This document shows, piece after piece, positions 21,156 to 30,897 of a stretch of 64,000 nucleotides of DNA (positions are counted from its first letter, which is position 1; each line of letters starts with the position of its first letter). Under the pieces are notes generated by a model, which ran no database searches, had not been told where the DNA came from, and was given only the letters and a program-made list of their open reading frames with translations. Source of the stretch: Catellatospora paridis (GTDB taxonomy: Bacteria > Actinomycetota > Actinomycetes > Mycobacteriales > Micromonosporaceae); NCBI RefSeq assembly GCF_009720365.1, contig NZ_ML769313.1, forward strand, positions 544,591 through 608,590, read 5' to 3'. The translations under genes and the position numbers were made by a program.

Positions 21156-21914
21156 ATGATCGACATGACTGGGCGCGCGGTGCTGGTGACAGGGGCTTCC
21201 CGAGGTATCGGAAAGGCTGTGGCGAAAGCGTTCGCGGACAGCGGCGACCGGGTGGCGATCCACTGTCGACAGTCGGTGCGGTCAGCCGAGGAGCTGCGGG
21301 ACTCGCTGCCCGGCGACGGCCACGTCGTGGTGCAGGCCGACCTGGCCGACCCGGACGCGGTCCGCGTCATGGTCGACGGCGCCGCGTCGGCGCTCGGTGG
21401 GCTGGATGTGCTGGTCAACAACGCCGGGGTGTTCACCCCGCACCCGATCTTCGACACCTCGTACGAGGACTGGCAGCAGCAGTGGCGGGTCACCCTCGAC
21501 ACCAACCTGGTCGGCGCGGCCAACACGATCTGGTGCGCGGCCCGGCACATGCGCGAGCACGGCGGCCGGATCGTCAACGTGTCCTCACGCGGCGCGTTCC
21601 GCGGTGAACCGGGTCAGGTGGCGTACGGCGCGAGCAAGGCCGGCCTCAACTCGCTGACCCAGTCCCTCGCGGTGGCGCTCGCCCCGTACGGGATCGCCGT
21701 GGCCGCGGTCGCACCGGGCTTCGTCGAGACGGACATGGTCAGCGAGCACCTCAAGTCCGACCGCGCCGACGAGATCCGGGCGCAGAGCCCGTTCGGCCGG
21801 GTCGCCCAGCCGGAGGAGGTCGCCGCCGCCGTGCACTGGCTCGCCTCGCCGCAGGCGGAGTGGGCCGCGGGCACGATCATCGACCTCAACGGCGCGTCGT
21901 ACCTGCGTAGCTGA
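21156..21914 (+). CDS. Short-chain dehydrogenase/reductase (FabG-like)
   Basis: 252 residues from ATG 21156; ATG 21165 is an alternative three codons on. Cofactor motif TGASRGIG, then NNAGVF, catalytic serine in NVSSRGAF, and YGASK active site. The tail GRVAQPEEVAAAVHWLASP..WAAGTIIDLNG is characteristic of FabG-type NADP reductases. It is unrelated in position to fatty-acid genes. It converges with the serine hydrolase that ends at 21933, with 18 bases between stops. Confidence 0.9.
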   Translation: MIDMTGRAVLVTGASRGIGKAVAKAFADSGDRVAIHCRQSVRSAEELRDSLPGDGHVVVQADLADPDAVRVMVDGAASALGGLDVLVNNAGVFTPHPIFDTSYEDWQQQWRVTLDTNLVGAANTIWCAARHMREHGGRIVNVSSRGAFRGEPGQVAYGASKAGLNSLTQSLAVALAPYGIAVAAVAPGFVETDMVSEHLKSDRADEIRAQSPFGRVAQPEEVAAAVHWLASPQAEWAAGTIIDLNGASYLRS

Positions 21915-21932
21915 GCCACCGGTCAGGGCCGG

Positions 21933-23282
21933 TCAGCCGACGGCCTTGGCGAGGACGTCTGCCACGGCGACGCGGGCCGGGTCCGGGTCGGCCCAGCTCC
22001 AGTTGGGGTGGGCGCGGTTGGTCAGCAGGGCCAGTACCAGCCTGCGGGTGGGGTCCACGACGAGCGACGGGCCGGCGAAACCGGTGTGGCCGAACGTCCG
22101 GGCGCCGCTGAGACGGCCCATGAACCAGCGCTGGTCGAGCACCACGCCGAGGCCGTGCGCGGAGGTCCGGTTCGGGCGCTCCGGGTCGATCGCAGGTTTG
22201 CCGGTGTTGGCGTTGGTGAGCATCTTCCGGACGGTGGCTTCGGCGAGGATCCGCCTGCCCCGGTAGACGCCGCCGTCGAGCAGTAGCTGCCCGATCGCGG
22301 CGACGTCGGCGGCGCTGGCGAAGATGCCGGCGTGCCCGGCGATGCCGCCCAGTTGGTTGGCGACGTCGTCGTGGACGGTGCCGCGGAGCAGGCCCCGGGA
22401 GGATCGGGCGTCGGTGGCCACCAGCCGGGTGCTCCGCGTGCCGGCCGACAGCCGGCTGTTCGGGGTGAAGCCGGTGTCGCGCAGCCCGAGCGGGCCGGTG
22501 AGGTTGGTGTTGAGTGCCTGGTCGAGGCGCTGGCCGGTGACCTTCTCGACGATCTTCCCGGCGACCATGAGACCGACGCTGGAGTAGCGGAACGTGCTGC
22601 CGGGGGTCGCGCCGGAGACCAGGGGAGTGGCCAGCACGGCCTGCCACCGCGCGGCGGCGTCCGGCAGGCCTGCCACCTTCGCGCCGACGGGCAGTCCGCC
22701 GGTATGGGTGAGCAGCATGGCGACGGTGATCGCGCTCTTGCCGGCGCCGGTGAACCCGGGCAGGTACTCCACGACCGGCGCATCGAGTGCGACCTTGCCC
22801 CGGTCGACCTGCTGCAGGAGCAGGATCGCGGTGTAGACCTTGGTGACCGAGGCCAGGTCGAAGATCGAGTCGGGGCGCATGGGCACCCGCCGGTCGGCGG
22901 GCAGCAGCTTCGGGCCGGCGTCGTAACGCAGCGCCTCGCCGACGGCGGCGTGCACGGTGGCCCTGCCGTCGACCAGGACGAGCGCGACCGCGCCGGGGAA
23001 GCCGTGGTGCTGCACGGTCTGCGAGGTCGCCGGTAGGTGGCGGCGGAGCGCCTTGGTGACGTCGGCGGCGTACGCGGCCTGGGTCGACGGGGTAGCCGAG
23101 GCTGAGGCACTGGGTGAGGGTGTCGGGGCCGAACTCGGGGGAATCAGGTCGGCGGTGGTCGGCACGCCGTCGGGCTCGACCCAGGCGGGCGTGGTGCTCG
23201 GGGCAGGCTCGCCGCATCCGGTGACGGCGGTACCCACCGCGGCCAGGCCTGCTCCCAGCAGCGTGCGACGACCGACAAGCAT
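21933..23282 (-). CDS. Tat-exported lipoprotein serine hydrolase (class C beta-lactamase/esterase family)
   Basis: 449 residues. The N-terminus MLVGRRTLLGAGLAAVGTAV carries a twin-arginine motif and is followed by a lipobox ending in TGC, which suggests Tat export and lipid anchoring. The catalytic domain shows SVTK (SxxK) in DLASVTKVYTAI, a YSSVG tyrosine motif and HTGFAGPS in place of KTG, as in class C beta-lactamases, DD-peptidases and EstB-like esterases. A Thr/Pro/Ser-rich spacer follows the lipobox. The start at 23282 is chosen for the signal; ATG 23318 is possible. Neither has a good ribosome site. It is divergent from the P450 gene. Confidence 0.83.
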   Translation of the reverse strand: MLVGRRTLLGAGLAAVGTAVTGCGEPAPSTTPAWVEPDGVPTTADLIPPSSAPTPSPSASASATPSTQAAYAADVTKALRRHLPATSQTVQHHGFPGAVALVLVDGRATVHAAVGEALRYDAGPKLLPADRRVPMRPDSIFDLASVTKVYTAILLLQQVDRGKVALDAPVVEYLPGFTGAGKSAITVAMLLTHTGGLPVGAKVAGLPDAAARWQAVLATPLVSGATPGSTFRYSSVGLMVAGKIVEKVTGQRLDQALNTNLTGPLGLRDTGFTPNSRLSAGTRSTRLVATDARSSRGLLRGTVHDDVANQLGGIAGHAGIFASAADVAAIGQLLLDGGVYRGRRILAEATVRKMLTNANTGKPAIDPERPNRTSAHGLGVVLDQRWFMGRLSGARTFGHTGFAGPSLVVDPTRRLVLALLTNRAHPNWSWADPDPARVAVADVLAKAVG

Positions 23283-23381
23283 GAGGAGATGATGGCACTT
23301 CGCCGGGAACCACGCCATTTGTGGAGGCGGGTGCGGGGCGTGATCCGAGTCCATGATGGACGGTGACAGAGGAGGGCTGCC

Positions 23382-24662
23382 ATGGAGGCACACCGCTCGG
23401 ACGCCGTACGCGACCTGACGACCCGGCCGACCATCGAACTCGACCATCACGGCGCGGACTACCGCGACCGGTGGCAGGAGATCTCCGACGGCAACGTGGC
23501 CTCGTGCCCGGTCGCGCACACCGCCGCGTACGGCGGGACCTGGGTCGTCTCCGGCTACGAACCGCTGGTGGAGGCCCTGCGCGACCACAGCGTGTTCTCC
23601 TCCTTCCAGGACCACACCGACCCGACCGGCCCGATGCGGGGCACCAGCAACCCGCCGATCCCGTATCTGAACGTGCCGCAGGAACTGGACCCGCCGCTGC
23701 ACACCGTCTACCGGCGGCTGCTCAACGGACCCCTGTCGCCGCAGCAGTCCCGCCGCCGCGAGCCGTTCATCCGCCAGGTCACGGCCGCGTGCCTGGACCG
23801 GTTCACCGAGAAGGGGCACGCGGACCTGGTCACCGAGCTGACCAACCCCGTCCCGGCGATCGTCACCCTCGGCATCCTCGGCATGCCGCTGGCTGACTGG
23901 GAGCGTTATGCCGGGCCCATCCACCTGCTGACCTACTCGCCGCCGGGCAGCCCGACCTGGGCGGAGGCGATGACCGCGGTCGGCGAGATGATGGCGGTGC
24001 TCGGCGCGCTGGTCGTAGCCCGCCGCGCCGAGCCCGCCGACGACCTGGTCAGCGTCCTGGCCACGGCCACCGGCGACGACGGCGAGCTGCTGCCGCTGGA
24101 TCACGTCGTCTCGACCGCCGGGCTGGTCGTCGCCGGGGGAGTGGACACCACCACGGCCCTGGTGTCACACGCACTGCACTGGCTGCACCGCAACCCGGCC
24201 GAGCGGGACCGGCTGATCGCCGACCCGGCACTGCTGCCCAGCGCCGTCGACGAGTTCCTGCGCGTGCTGGCCCCGGTGCAGTTCATGTCGCGTACGGCCA
24301 CCCGCGACGTGGAGCTGGGCGGTCAGCGCATCGCGGCGGGCGAACGGGTGATGCTGGCCTTCGCCGCCGCGAACCGGGACCCGGCGGCGTTCGACTGCCC
24401 CGCCGAGATGCGGCTGGACCGCAGCCCGAACCGGCACGTCGCGTTCGGTTCGGGGGTGCACCGCTGCGTCGGCGCGCACCTGGCGAAGGTGGAGGCGGTG
24501 GTGATGCTGGACGAGATCCTGCGCCGCATCCCCGACTACGTCATCGACGAGGACGCCACCGAGCGTTATCCCTCCATCGGCGCGATCAACGGCTACATCG
24601 GCATGCCGGCGACGTTCACCCCGACCCCGGCGGCAGGCGCGGCGTTTCCCGAGGGCGCCTGA
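23382..24662 (+). CDS. Cytochrome P450
   Basis: A 426-residue soluble bacterial P450. The I-helix oxygen-binding motif is AGGVDTTTAL, the K-helix ExxR is EFLR, and the heme loop FGSGVHRCVGAHLA supplies the axial cysteine. The N-terminal CPVAHTAAYGGTWVVSGYEPL is typical of CYP families acting on small substrates. The ATG has a strong GAGGAGG-like site (ACAGAGGAGGGCTGCC). No ferredoxin or reductase gene is adjacent, so electrons must come from elsewhere. The substrate is unknown. Nothing links it to the siderophore. Confidence 0.94.
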   Translation: MEAHRSDAVRDLTTRPTIELDHHGADYRDRWQEISDGNVASCPVAHTAAYGGTWVVSGYEPLVEALRDHSVFSSFQDHTDPTGPMRGTSNPPIPYLNVPQELDPPLHTVYRRLLNGPLSPQQSRRREPFIRQVTAACLDRFTEKGHADLVTELTNPVPAIVTLGILGMPLADWERYAGPIHLLTYSPPGSPTWAEAMTAVGEMMAVLGALVVARRAEPADDLVSVLATATGDDGELLPLDHVVSTAGLVVAGGVDTTTALVSHALHWLHRNPAERDRLIADPALLPSAVDEFLRVLAPVQFMSRTATRDVELGGQRIAAGERVMLAFAAANRDPAAFDCPAEMRLDRSPNRHVAFGSGVHRCVGAHLAKVEAVVMLDEILRRIPDYVIDEDATERYPSIGAINGYIGMPATFTPTPAAGAAFPEGA

Positions 24663-24688
24663 GAGCGCCCCTTCAGGTCGTGACGGAG

Positions 24689-24720
24689 CGGGCCGCCCAC
24701 CTTCGAAAGTGGGCGGCCCG
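24689..24720. terminator. Bidirectional hairpin terminator
   Basis: CGGGCCGCCCAC and GTGGGCGGCCCG pair perfectly over 12 bases around an eight-base loop containing TTCG. It lies between the P450 stop and the stop of the opposing PBP gene. Confidence 0.75.
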
Positions 24721-24725
24721 TTGCG

Positions 24726-27227
24726 TCATCCGTCGAACGCCGCAGCGATGTTCGGCGCGGGCGGCGGGCTCGGCCCGTTGCCGGGATTGCCGCCGTTGCC
24801 CGGGTTGCCGGGGCTCGGGGGCGGGCCGGCCGGGGCGGACGGCTTGGCCTTGCTGCCGTTGCTGATCTCGATCACCACGACGCCGTTCTTGATGGTCCGG
24901 CCCGACGGGCTGGTGCCGGCCGCGGTGCCCTTCGGACAGTCGGAGTCGACCTGCTTGGGCGCGACCTCGGGTTTGAAGCCCTTGCCGTTGAGGATCGAGC
25001 GGGCCTGCGGCAGCGTCCTGCATTTCACCGCGGGAATGGCGACCTGCGAACCGGTGATCAGGCGGGTGTTGCTGGGCCGGGAGAACTGGATCGACTGCTT
25101 GTCCTTCATCGCGTCGCGCAGCGCGTACTGCACCGCGGGGTTGATGACGCGGTGCGACATCGCATGGTTGACCTGCGCCCAGTCGGGGTCGGTCTGGAAA
25201 CCGGAGATGGCCAGCTGCTTGGTCGTGATGGTGAGCGTCACCGACTTGGAGTTGTCGGTGGTGCCGGTCTTGCCGGCGATGTACTTGCCGATGATCTCGC
25301 GGGAGTCGCGCGCGGTCGCGCCCTGGCACTTGCCGTACAGCGACTGGTCGCCGACGGGGCAGCGGGCTGCGTCGATCGCCGCGCGGGCGACGTCGACGGC
25401 GATGTTCTGCTTGCAGCGCGGGTCGCCGACGTTCAGCTGCTCACCCTTGCTGGTCGTGATCGACTCGACGGGGATCGGCTCGCAGTAGAGACCGTCGGCG
25501 GCCAGCGTGGCGAAGGCGTTGGCGATCTGCAGCGGGGTGTGGTCCGAGGCGCCGAGGGTGAACGGTCCCCAGCCGTCGGCGGCCTGGGTGGAGTAGTAGA
25601 AGTCGTCGAGGGTCGCCCGCGGGTTGTCGTAGAAGGTCAGGCCCATCCGCTTGGCGGTGTCGATGACCCGCGACCCGCCGGTCATCTCGAACAGCGGCAC
25701 GAAGAACGTGTTGATGGAGCTGCCGAAGCCGTTCCACATGTTCTGCGCGCCGAAGTTGCGCCCGCCGGAGTTGGTCGGGCACCAGTAGCCGCCGCAGTTC
25801 GGGGAGCCGGTGATCCGGGTACGGGAGACGTACGGCGCGCGGGTGTTGATGATCGTCGACAGCGGGTAGCCCCTCTCCAGGGCCGCCACCAGCGTGAAGA
25901 TCTTCATGACGGAACCGGGCTGGTAGCCGCCGATGTCGGGGCCGCCGGTCAGCAGCGGGTTGGTGGTGTTCGGGTAGCTGCCCCGCAGACCGCGGCGGGC
26001 CAGCGCCGGGTTGGACGCCTTGCCGTTCTGCGGCTTCTCCTTGCTGTCGATCCGGAAGTTGCGGTTGGCCGCCAGCCCGCGCACCTTGCCGCTGCCGGGT
26101 TCCACGGCGGCCAGCAGCACCGCGTCGGACGGATACTTCCATTTGCCGCCGGGCAGGTCAGGGTTCTTGTTCACCGAGCGGTCGATGCCGCGGTCCATCG
26201 CGGACTGCGCGGTGACGTCCAGCGAGGTGATGATCCGGAACCCGCCCGACTTCAGCGAGCGCTCGCGGTCGTACGGGGTGACCCCGAACACCGGCTGCTG
26301 GTTCCACCAGCGCTGGAAGAAGTCGCAGAAGAAGCCCCATTTGATGTTGGTGGACTGCACGCAGCCGTTGGGCGTGAACTTGCCGGTCACCTTCAGCGGC
26401 TCGTTCTGGGCCACGGCCGCCTGCTGCGGGGTGAGCGCGCCCGTCTCCACCATCTCGCCGAGCACGTAGTTGCGCCGGTCCACGGCCAGCGCCTGACCCT
26501 TGAGGCTGATCACGTCGAAGCCGCCCGGGAACTTGACCAGCGCGGCCAGGAACGCGGATTCGGCGGCGGTCAGCGTCTTCGGCTCCTTGCCGAAGTAGAC
26601 CTGCGCCGCGGCGAAGATGCCATATGCCCGGTTGCCGAAGTATGCGGTGTTGAGGTAGCCCTCGAGGATGTCGTCCTTGCTCATCCGCTGCTCGATGGCC
26701 ATCGCGTAGCGCATCTCGCGGACCTTGCGCCTGGCCGTGTCCTCGGTCGCGTCGACGACCTCCTGCGCGGTGTCGGCCGAGTAGGAGATCGACAGCCGGA
26801 CGAACTGCATGGTCAGCGTCGAGGCGCCCTGCTCGACGTCGCCGGCCTTCTTGTTGGCGATGTAGGCGCGGGCGATGCCCTTGACGTCGACGCCGTTGTG
26901 CTCGTAGAACTTCTGGTCCTCCGCGGCGAGCACGGCCTGGCGGACGATCAGCGGGACGTCGGCCAGCGGCAGGTCGCGCCGGTTCTCGTCGTACATGGTG
27001 GCCAGCAGGGTCTTGCTGTCGGCCGCGTAGAGGTAGCTCAGCTGCGGCGAGCGTTTGACGATCAGCTCGTCGGGCAGCTTGCCGAAGGCGTCTCCGCCGA
27101 CGATCGCGGCCATGCCGGACAGCGCCACCGCGGGGAAGACCGCCGCGGCGACCACCACCCCGGCCAGCAGTCCGCAGATCAGCATGGACGCGAGGTTGAC
27201 CAGCGGGTTGCGGTAGCGCGAGCTCAT
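24726..27227 (-). CDS. Class A penicillin-binding protein (transglycosylase/transpeptidase) with PASTA-like tail
   Basis: An 833-residue membrane-anchored peptidoglycan synthase. One N-terminal transmembrane helix (about residues 12-40) is followed by a GT51 glycosyltransferase domain with the catalytic EDQKFYEHNGVD near residue 100 and QGASTLTMQFVR. The transpeptidase domain has the active-site serine in GSVMK near residue 440, SIN in GFGSSINTFF and KTGTTD near 654. The tail (about 700-790) resembles one PASTA repeat (AIPAVKCRTLPQARSIL), then a Pro/Gly/Asn-rich end. This matches PonA/PBP1A proteins of actinobacteria. It is divergent from the phosphatase-regulator gene at 27562. Confidence 0.94.
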   Translation of the reverse strand: MSSRYRNPLVNLASMLICGLLAGVVVAAAVFPAVALSGMAAIVGGDAFGKLPDELIVKRSPQLSYLYAADSKTLLATMYDENRRDLPLADVPLIVRQAVLAAEDQKFYEHNGVDVKGIARAYIANKKAGDVEQGASTLTMQFVRLSISYSADTAQEVVDATEDTARRKVREMRYAMAIEQRMSKDDILEGYLNTAYFGNRAYGIFAAAQVYFGKEPKTLTAAESAFLAALVKFPGGFDVISLKGQALAVDRRNYVLGEMVETGALTPQQAAVAQNEPLKVTGKFTPNGCVQSTNIKWGFFCDFFQRWWNQQPVFGVTPYDRERSLKSGGFRIITSLDVTAQSAMDRGIDRSVNKNPDLPGGKWKYPSDAVLLAAVEPGSGKVRGLAANRNFRIDSKEKPQNGKASNPALARRGLRGSYPNTTNPLLTGGPDIGGYQPGSVMKIFTLVAALERGYPLSTIINTRAPYVSRTRITGSPNCGGYWCPTNSGGRNFGAQNMWNGFGSSINTFFVPLFEMTGGSRVIDTAKRMGLTFYDNPRATLDDFYYSTQAADGWGPFTLGASDHTPLQIANAFATLAADGLYCEPIPVESITTSKGEQLNVGDPRCKQNIAVDVARAAIDAARCPVGDQSLYGKCQGATARDSREIIGKYIAGKTGTTDNSKSVTLTITTKQLAISGFQTDPDWAQVNHAMSHRVINPAVQYALRDAMKDKQSIQFSRPSNTRLITGSQVAIPAVKCRTLPQARSILNGKGFKPEVAPKQVDSDCPKGTAAGTSPSGRTIKNGVVVIEISNGSKAKPSAPAGPPPSPGNPGNGGNPGNGPSPPPAPNIAAAFDG

Positions 27228-27561
27228 CAGGTCACCGCCTCAGGTCAGGTGCGCAGGCCCGAGCCCCGCAAACCACGTCATATCAGGCGATCTGCGGGCA
27301 ATGCACCCGAGCGGTGCAGGGTCCGCGCGTCACCCGCGATCACCTTGAGAATGCGTCCACCGTGCAAGCCGCACAAGGGCTTTCGGCGGGTCGTCGGCGA
27401 ACGGCCGCCAGGAGGCTGATCAGCCACTTGGGACGGCATAACGCTTCGGCATGGGCCCGCTCCCGTGAGTTGTGCGGAGCCGCCCGGCGCAGGCATGATC
27501 TGCACTGCGGTGGGGAAACCGTGTTCATTGCCGGCCTGCGACACGAGACGTTGGGGAATTC
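27228..27561. other. 334-base divergent intergenic region, no gene recognised
   Basis: It separates the PBP start from the start of the phosphatase/kinase cassette and must hold both promoters. I find no convincing palindrome, RNA gene or small coding frame. Open frames here have no family features. The only clear element is a purine-rich TTGGGGAATTC ribosome site just before 27562. Confidence 0.5.
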
Positions 27562-28758
27562 ATGTTCACCGCTGCATCCGTGCCGACCCAGCCGCGGGGA
27601 CCGGCTCGGCTGACCCGGCTGCGCGTGCTGCTCATCGAGGACGACGAGGGCGACGCGTTCCTGGTCGAGGAGCTGCTGCGCGAGCAGGACGCGGCGATCC
27701 AGCTCACCGTCGCCCGCAGCCTGCGCGACGCGCGGGCGCTGCTGGGCGAGGTCGACTGCATCCTGCTGGACCTGGGGCTGCCCGACGCGCAGGGCATCGA
27801 CGGCCTACGCCGTGTGCTCTCCGCCGCGCCCGGCACCGCGGTGTGCGTGCTCACCGGCCAGCAGGACACCCACATCGGCATCACGGCGGTCGCCGAGGGC
27901 GCACAGGACTACCTGGTCAAGGGCCAGGTCGACGGCGCGCTGCTGGAGCGTGCGGTGCAGTACGCCGTCGAGCGCAAGTACGCCGAGGAGAACGCGCGCC
28001 GCCTGCGCGAGGTCGAGCTGCGCCAGGCCGAGTCGGCCCGGCTGGAGCGCGGCCTGCTGCCCCAGCCACTGATGACCACGGACCAGCTCGCCGTGCACAC
28101 CTTCTACCGGCCGGGCCGTTACGAGGGGGTGCTCGGCGGGGACTTCTTCGACGTGGTGCAGACCAGCCCGGAGACGGTGCACGTGATGATCGGCGACGTG
28201 AGCGGCCACGACGTCGACGGCGCGGCGCTGGGCGTCGAACTGCGGGTGGCCTGGCGGGCGCTGACCCTGGCCGGGGTCGCGCCCGAGCAGACGCTGACCG
28301 CGATGGAGCAGGTGCTCAGCAGCGAGCGCAGCCACCCGAGCACGTTCGCGACGATGGCGGTGGTGCGGATCGACCTGGCCGCCTCGCGGGCGTCGTGCTG
28401 GCTGGCCGGGCACCCGCCGCCGCTGCTGCTGTCCGGCACGCGTGCCGCGCCGCTCGACGTGCCATACGGGCTGCTGCTCGGGGTGGGCGACGCGTCCCGC
28501 GAGCGGGCCGACACCGACCTGCCCGCCGACTGGTCACTGCTGCTCTACACCGACGGCCTGGTCGAGGGCCGGCTGGGCGACAGCCCGGACCGGCTCGGCG
28601 ACGAGGGCCTGGTCGGGCTGTGCGGCACCCGGCTGGCCCGAGGTGAAACCATGGAACGTCTGCCCGCGAGCCTGGTCGAGTCGGCGGAGACGCTCAACGG
28701 TGGCCCGATGGCCGACGACATCGCGATCGTCCTGCTGAGTAAGGAACCAACCTCGTGA
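27562..28758 (+). CDS. Response regulator with SpoIIE/RsbU-type PP2C phosphatase output
   Basis: 398 residues. The REC domain (about 20-135) has the acidic pair EDDE at 26-29, phospho-acceptor Asp70 in ILLDLGLPD and Lys120 in DYLVKG. A coiled linker (about 140-180, ERKYAEENARRLREVELRQAE) leads to the SpoIIE phosphatase domain: GLLPQPL, GGDFFDV, IGDVSGHDVDGA, GHPPPLLL and the end motif DDIAIVLL. Such proteins dephosphorylate anti-sigma-factor antagonists in partner-switching pathways. No anti-sigma or antagonist gene is adjacent. Its last four bases overlap the kinase start (GTGA), so it forms an operon with the kinase and the small regulator. Confidence 0.93.
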   Translation: MFTAASVPTQPRGPARLTRLRVLLIEDDEGDAFLVEELLREQDAAIQLTVARSLRDARALLGEVDCILLDLGLPDAQGIDGLRRVLSAAPGTAVCVLTGQQDTHIGITAVAEGAQDYLVKGQVDGALLERAVQYAVERKYAEENARRLREVELRQAESARLERGLLPQPLMTTDQLAVHTFYRPGRYEGVLGGDFFDVVQTSPETVHVMIGDVSGHDVDGAALGVELRVAWRALTLAGVAPEQTLTAMEQVLSSERSHPSTFATMAVVRIDLAASRASCWLAGHPPPLLLSGTRAAPLDVPYGLLLGVGDASRERADTDLPADWSLLLYTDGLVEGRLGDSPDRLGDEGLVGLCGTRLARGETMERLPASLVESAETLNGGPMADDIAIVLLSKEPTS

Positions 28759-30374
28759 TCAAGCGCGTGCAGTTCACCCACCCGCGGACCTGGTCCCTGC
28801 GCGCCCGGGTGACGGCGCTGGCCAGCGCCACTGCGGCGCTGCTGGCCGTGCTCGCCGTCAGTGCCGCGCTGCTGGCCACGGCCAACCTGGACCAGCTCGA
28901 CGTGGTGCTCAACAAGACCGGCGTGCTGCGCCTGTCGGGCGAGCAGCTCGGCATGGCCCTGGTCGACCAGGAAACCGGTGTACGCGGATACGCGCTCAGC
29001 GGAGACGCCGCCGACCTCGGCCCCTACCGCACCGGGCGGGAGGCCGAGGAGCGGCTCTACGAGACGATGATCCCGCTCCTGGCGGAGGAGCCGGAGGTCC
29101 GGGCGCAGCTGGAGCGGGCCCGTGCCGCAGCCACCACCTGGCGCACCACGGTCGCCGAGCCCGCCGTCACGGCGACCCGCGACCAGGGCCCCGAAGCCGG
29201 CCAGCAGTTGCTCAACGAGGTCGGTGGGCGGGAGCGGTTCGACCAGGCACGTGCGCAGGTCGCGACGCTCCAGCAGGAGATCGTCACGCTGCGCAACGCG
29301 GCGGTCGCCAGCGTCCAGTCGGGCAGTGAGAACCTGGTCGTGCTGCTTGTCGCAGCGGGCCTGGTGGTGCTGGTCATGGGCACGAGCCTGGCGTTGTTGA
29401 TCAACCGGATGGTCAGCCGGCCGGTGACGGAGCTCGCCGAGCAGGTGCGCCAGGTCGCCGCCGGCGCGTACGACATGGAGATCGCCGCCACGGGTTCGCC
29501 GGAGCTGGAGCGGCTGGGCCGGGACGTCGACGCGATGCGCCGCCAGATCGCCGCCGACCTGAGCGAGGTCCGCCAGGCCAGGCAGGCCGTCGAGGCGATC
29601 AACCAGCAGCTGCAGCTGCAGGCGTCCGAGCTGACCCGGTCGAACCGCGATCTGGAGCAGTTCGCCTACGTCGCCTCACACGACCTGCAGGAGCCGCTGC
29701 GCAAGGTGGCCAGCTTCTGCCAGCTGCTGCAGCGCCGTTACGCCGGGCAGCTCGACGAGCGCGCCGACCAGTACATCCTGTTCGCGGTCGACGGCGCGCA
29801 GCGGATGCAGCGGCTCATCAACGACCTGCTGGCCTTCTCCCGGATCGGCCGCAACACCAGTGGCTTCCAGCAGGTCTCGCTCGACGCCGTGATGCGCGAC
29901 GTCGCCGAGCAGCTCAACATCGAGGAGAAGTACGGCGCCGACGCCGTCACCTGGTCAGACCTGCCGACGGTGGCGGGCGAGCAGGCACTGCTGGGGACGC
30001 TGCTGGCGAACCTGGTCGGCAACTCGCTCAAGTTCCGCCGGACCGACGTGCCGGTGCGCATCCAGGTCGACGCGGTGCGCACGGATGGTGCCTGGGACAT
30101 CACGGTCAGTGACAACGGCATCGGGATCGAGGCCGAGTTCGCCGAGAAGATCTTCATCATCTTCCAGCGCCTGCACGCCAAGGACGCCTATCCGGGCACC
30201 GGCATGGGACTGGCCATCGCAAAGAAGATCGTGGAGTATCACGACGGCCGCATCTGGGTGGACTCCTCCCGGACCGACGGTGCGGCCATCACGTTCTCGC
30301 TGCCGATCAGTGAGAACTCCCGCGCGGCGACGCTGCCCGCCGTGCCGACCCAGCACAAGGAGCTGACCGCATGA
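28755..30374 (+). CDS. Membrane histidine kinase (CHASE3-HAMP-HisKA-HATPase)
   Basis: 539 residues. Two membrane helices (about 21-43 and 193-217) flank an extracytoplasmic CHASE3-like sensor with [15 protein letters not shown] linker follows (about 218-270). The dimerisation domain has phospho-acceptor His309 in [11 protein letters not shown]. The ATPase domain has [17 protein letters not shown] and [18 protein letters not shown]. The H-box type (HDLQEPLR) resembles phytochrome-like kinases that work with Rcp1-type regulators, one of which is the next gene. The GTG overlaps the previous stop and the stop overlaps the next start, four bases each. It probably phosphorylates both neighbours, by inference. 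Confidence 0.93.
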   Translation: MIKRVQFTHPRTWSLRARVTALASATAALLAVLAVSAALLATANLDQLDVVLNKTGVLRLSGEQLGMALVDQETGVRGYALSGDAADLGPYRTGREAEERLYETMIPLLAEEPEVRAQLERARAAATTWRTTVAEPAVTATRDQGPEAGQQLLNEVGGRERFDQARAQVATLQQEIVTLRNAAVASVQSGSENLVVLLVAAGLVVLVMGTSLALLINRMVSRPVTELAEQVRQVAAGAYDMEIAATGSPELERLGRDVDAMRRQIAADLSEVRQARQAVEAINQQLQLQASELTRSNRDLEQFAYVASHDLQEPLRKVASFCQLLQRRYAGQLDERADQYILFAVDGAQRMQRLINDLLAFSRIGRNTSGFQQVSLDAVMRDVAEQLNIEEKYGADAVTWSDLPTVAGEQALLGTLLANLVGNSLKFRRTDVPVRIQVDAVRTDGAWDITVSDNGIGIEAEFAEKIFIIFQRLHAKDAYPGTGMGLAIAKKIVEYHDGRIWVDSSRTDGAAITFSLPISENSRAATLPAVPTQHKELTA

Positions 30375-30823
30375 TGTCTGACCACGAGGTCGGCCACCCG
30401 ATCGAGGTGCTGCTGGTCGAGGACGACCCGGGCGACGTGCTCATGACGCGGGAGGCGTTCGAGGAGTACAAGATGCGCAACATCCTCCGCGTCGTCAGCG
30501 ACGGCGTGGAGGCGCTGGCCTACCTGCGCAAGGAGGGCGAGTTCGCCGAGGCCAACACCCCCGATCTGATCCTGCTGGACCTCAACCTGCCGCGCCGCGA
30601 CGGCCGCGAGGTGCTCCGTGAGATCAAGAACGATCCCGACCTGTGCCGCATCCCGGTCGTGGTGCTGACCACCTCGCAGGCCGAGGAGGACGTGCTGCGC
30701 AGCTACCAGCTGCACGCCAACGCGTACGTCGCGAAGCCGGTCGACTTCGAGCGGTTCATCTCCGTGGTCAAGCAGATCGACGACTTCTTCGTCAGCGTGG
30801 TGCGCCTGCCCAACCGTCGCTGA
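30371..30823 (+). CDS. Single-domain response regulator (Rcp1-like)
   Basis: 150 residues, a REC domain with no DNA-binding output. EDDPGD at 17-22 forms the acidic pocket, Asp70 in [13 protein letters not shown] is the phospho-acceptor, and Lys122 is in [30 protein letters not shown] is typical of Rcp1-type regulators paired with bacteriophytochrome-like kinases. The ATG overlaps the kinase stop by four bases. It probably shuttles phosphate or acts as a sink for the kinase while the phosphatase-linked regulator carries the output. Confidence 0.92.
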   Translation: MMSDHEVGHPIEVLLVEDDPGDVLMTREAFEEYKMRNILRVVSDGVEALAYLRKEGEFAEANTPDLILLDLNLPRRDGREVLREIKNDPDLCRIPVVVLTTSQAEEDVLRSYQLHANAYVAKPVDFERFISVVKQIDDFFVSVVRLPNRR

Positions 30824-30897
30824 CCGGGCGCGGGCCGTGCTCCGTAATGGACAGACGGCTGTCGGTGGGCTCGTGCGCATGGGTTAGGGTCGCGCCC

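Noticed and set aside
23283-24104. N-terminal extension of the serine hydrolase frame.
   Set aside because: It overlaps the P450 on the opposite strand; a Tat/lipobox signal begins at 23282.
19271-24662. SDR, P450 and hydrolase genes as tailoring enzymes of the siderophore.
   Set aside because: They have no iron boxes, are separated from the NRPS by a hairpin and a regulator, and the predicted peptide needs no such oxidation.
27278-27544. Possible 88-codon gene in the divergent gap before the phosphatase cassette.
   Set aside because: No ribosome site, no family features, composition typical of random GC-rich frames.
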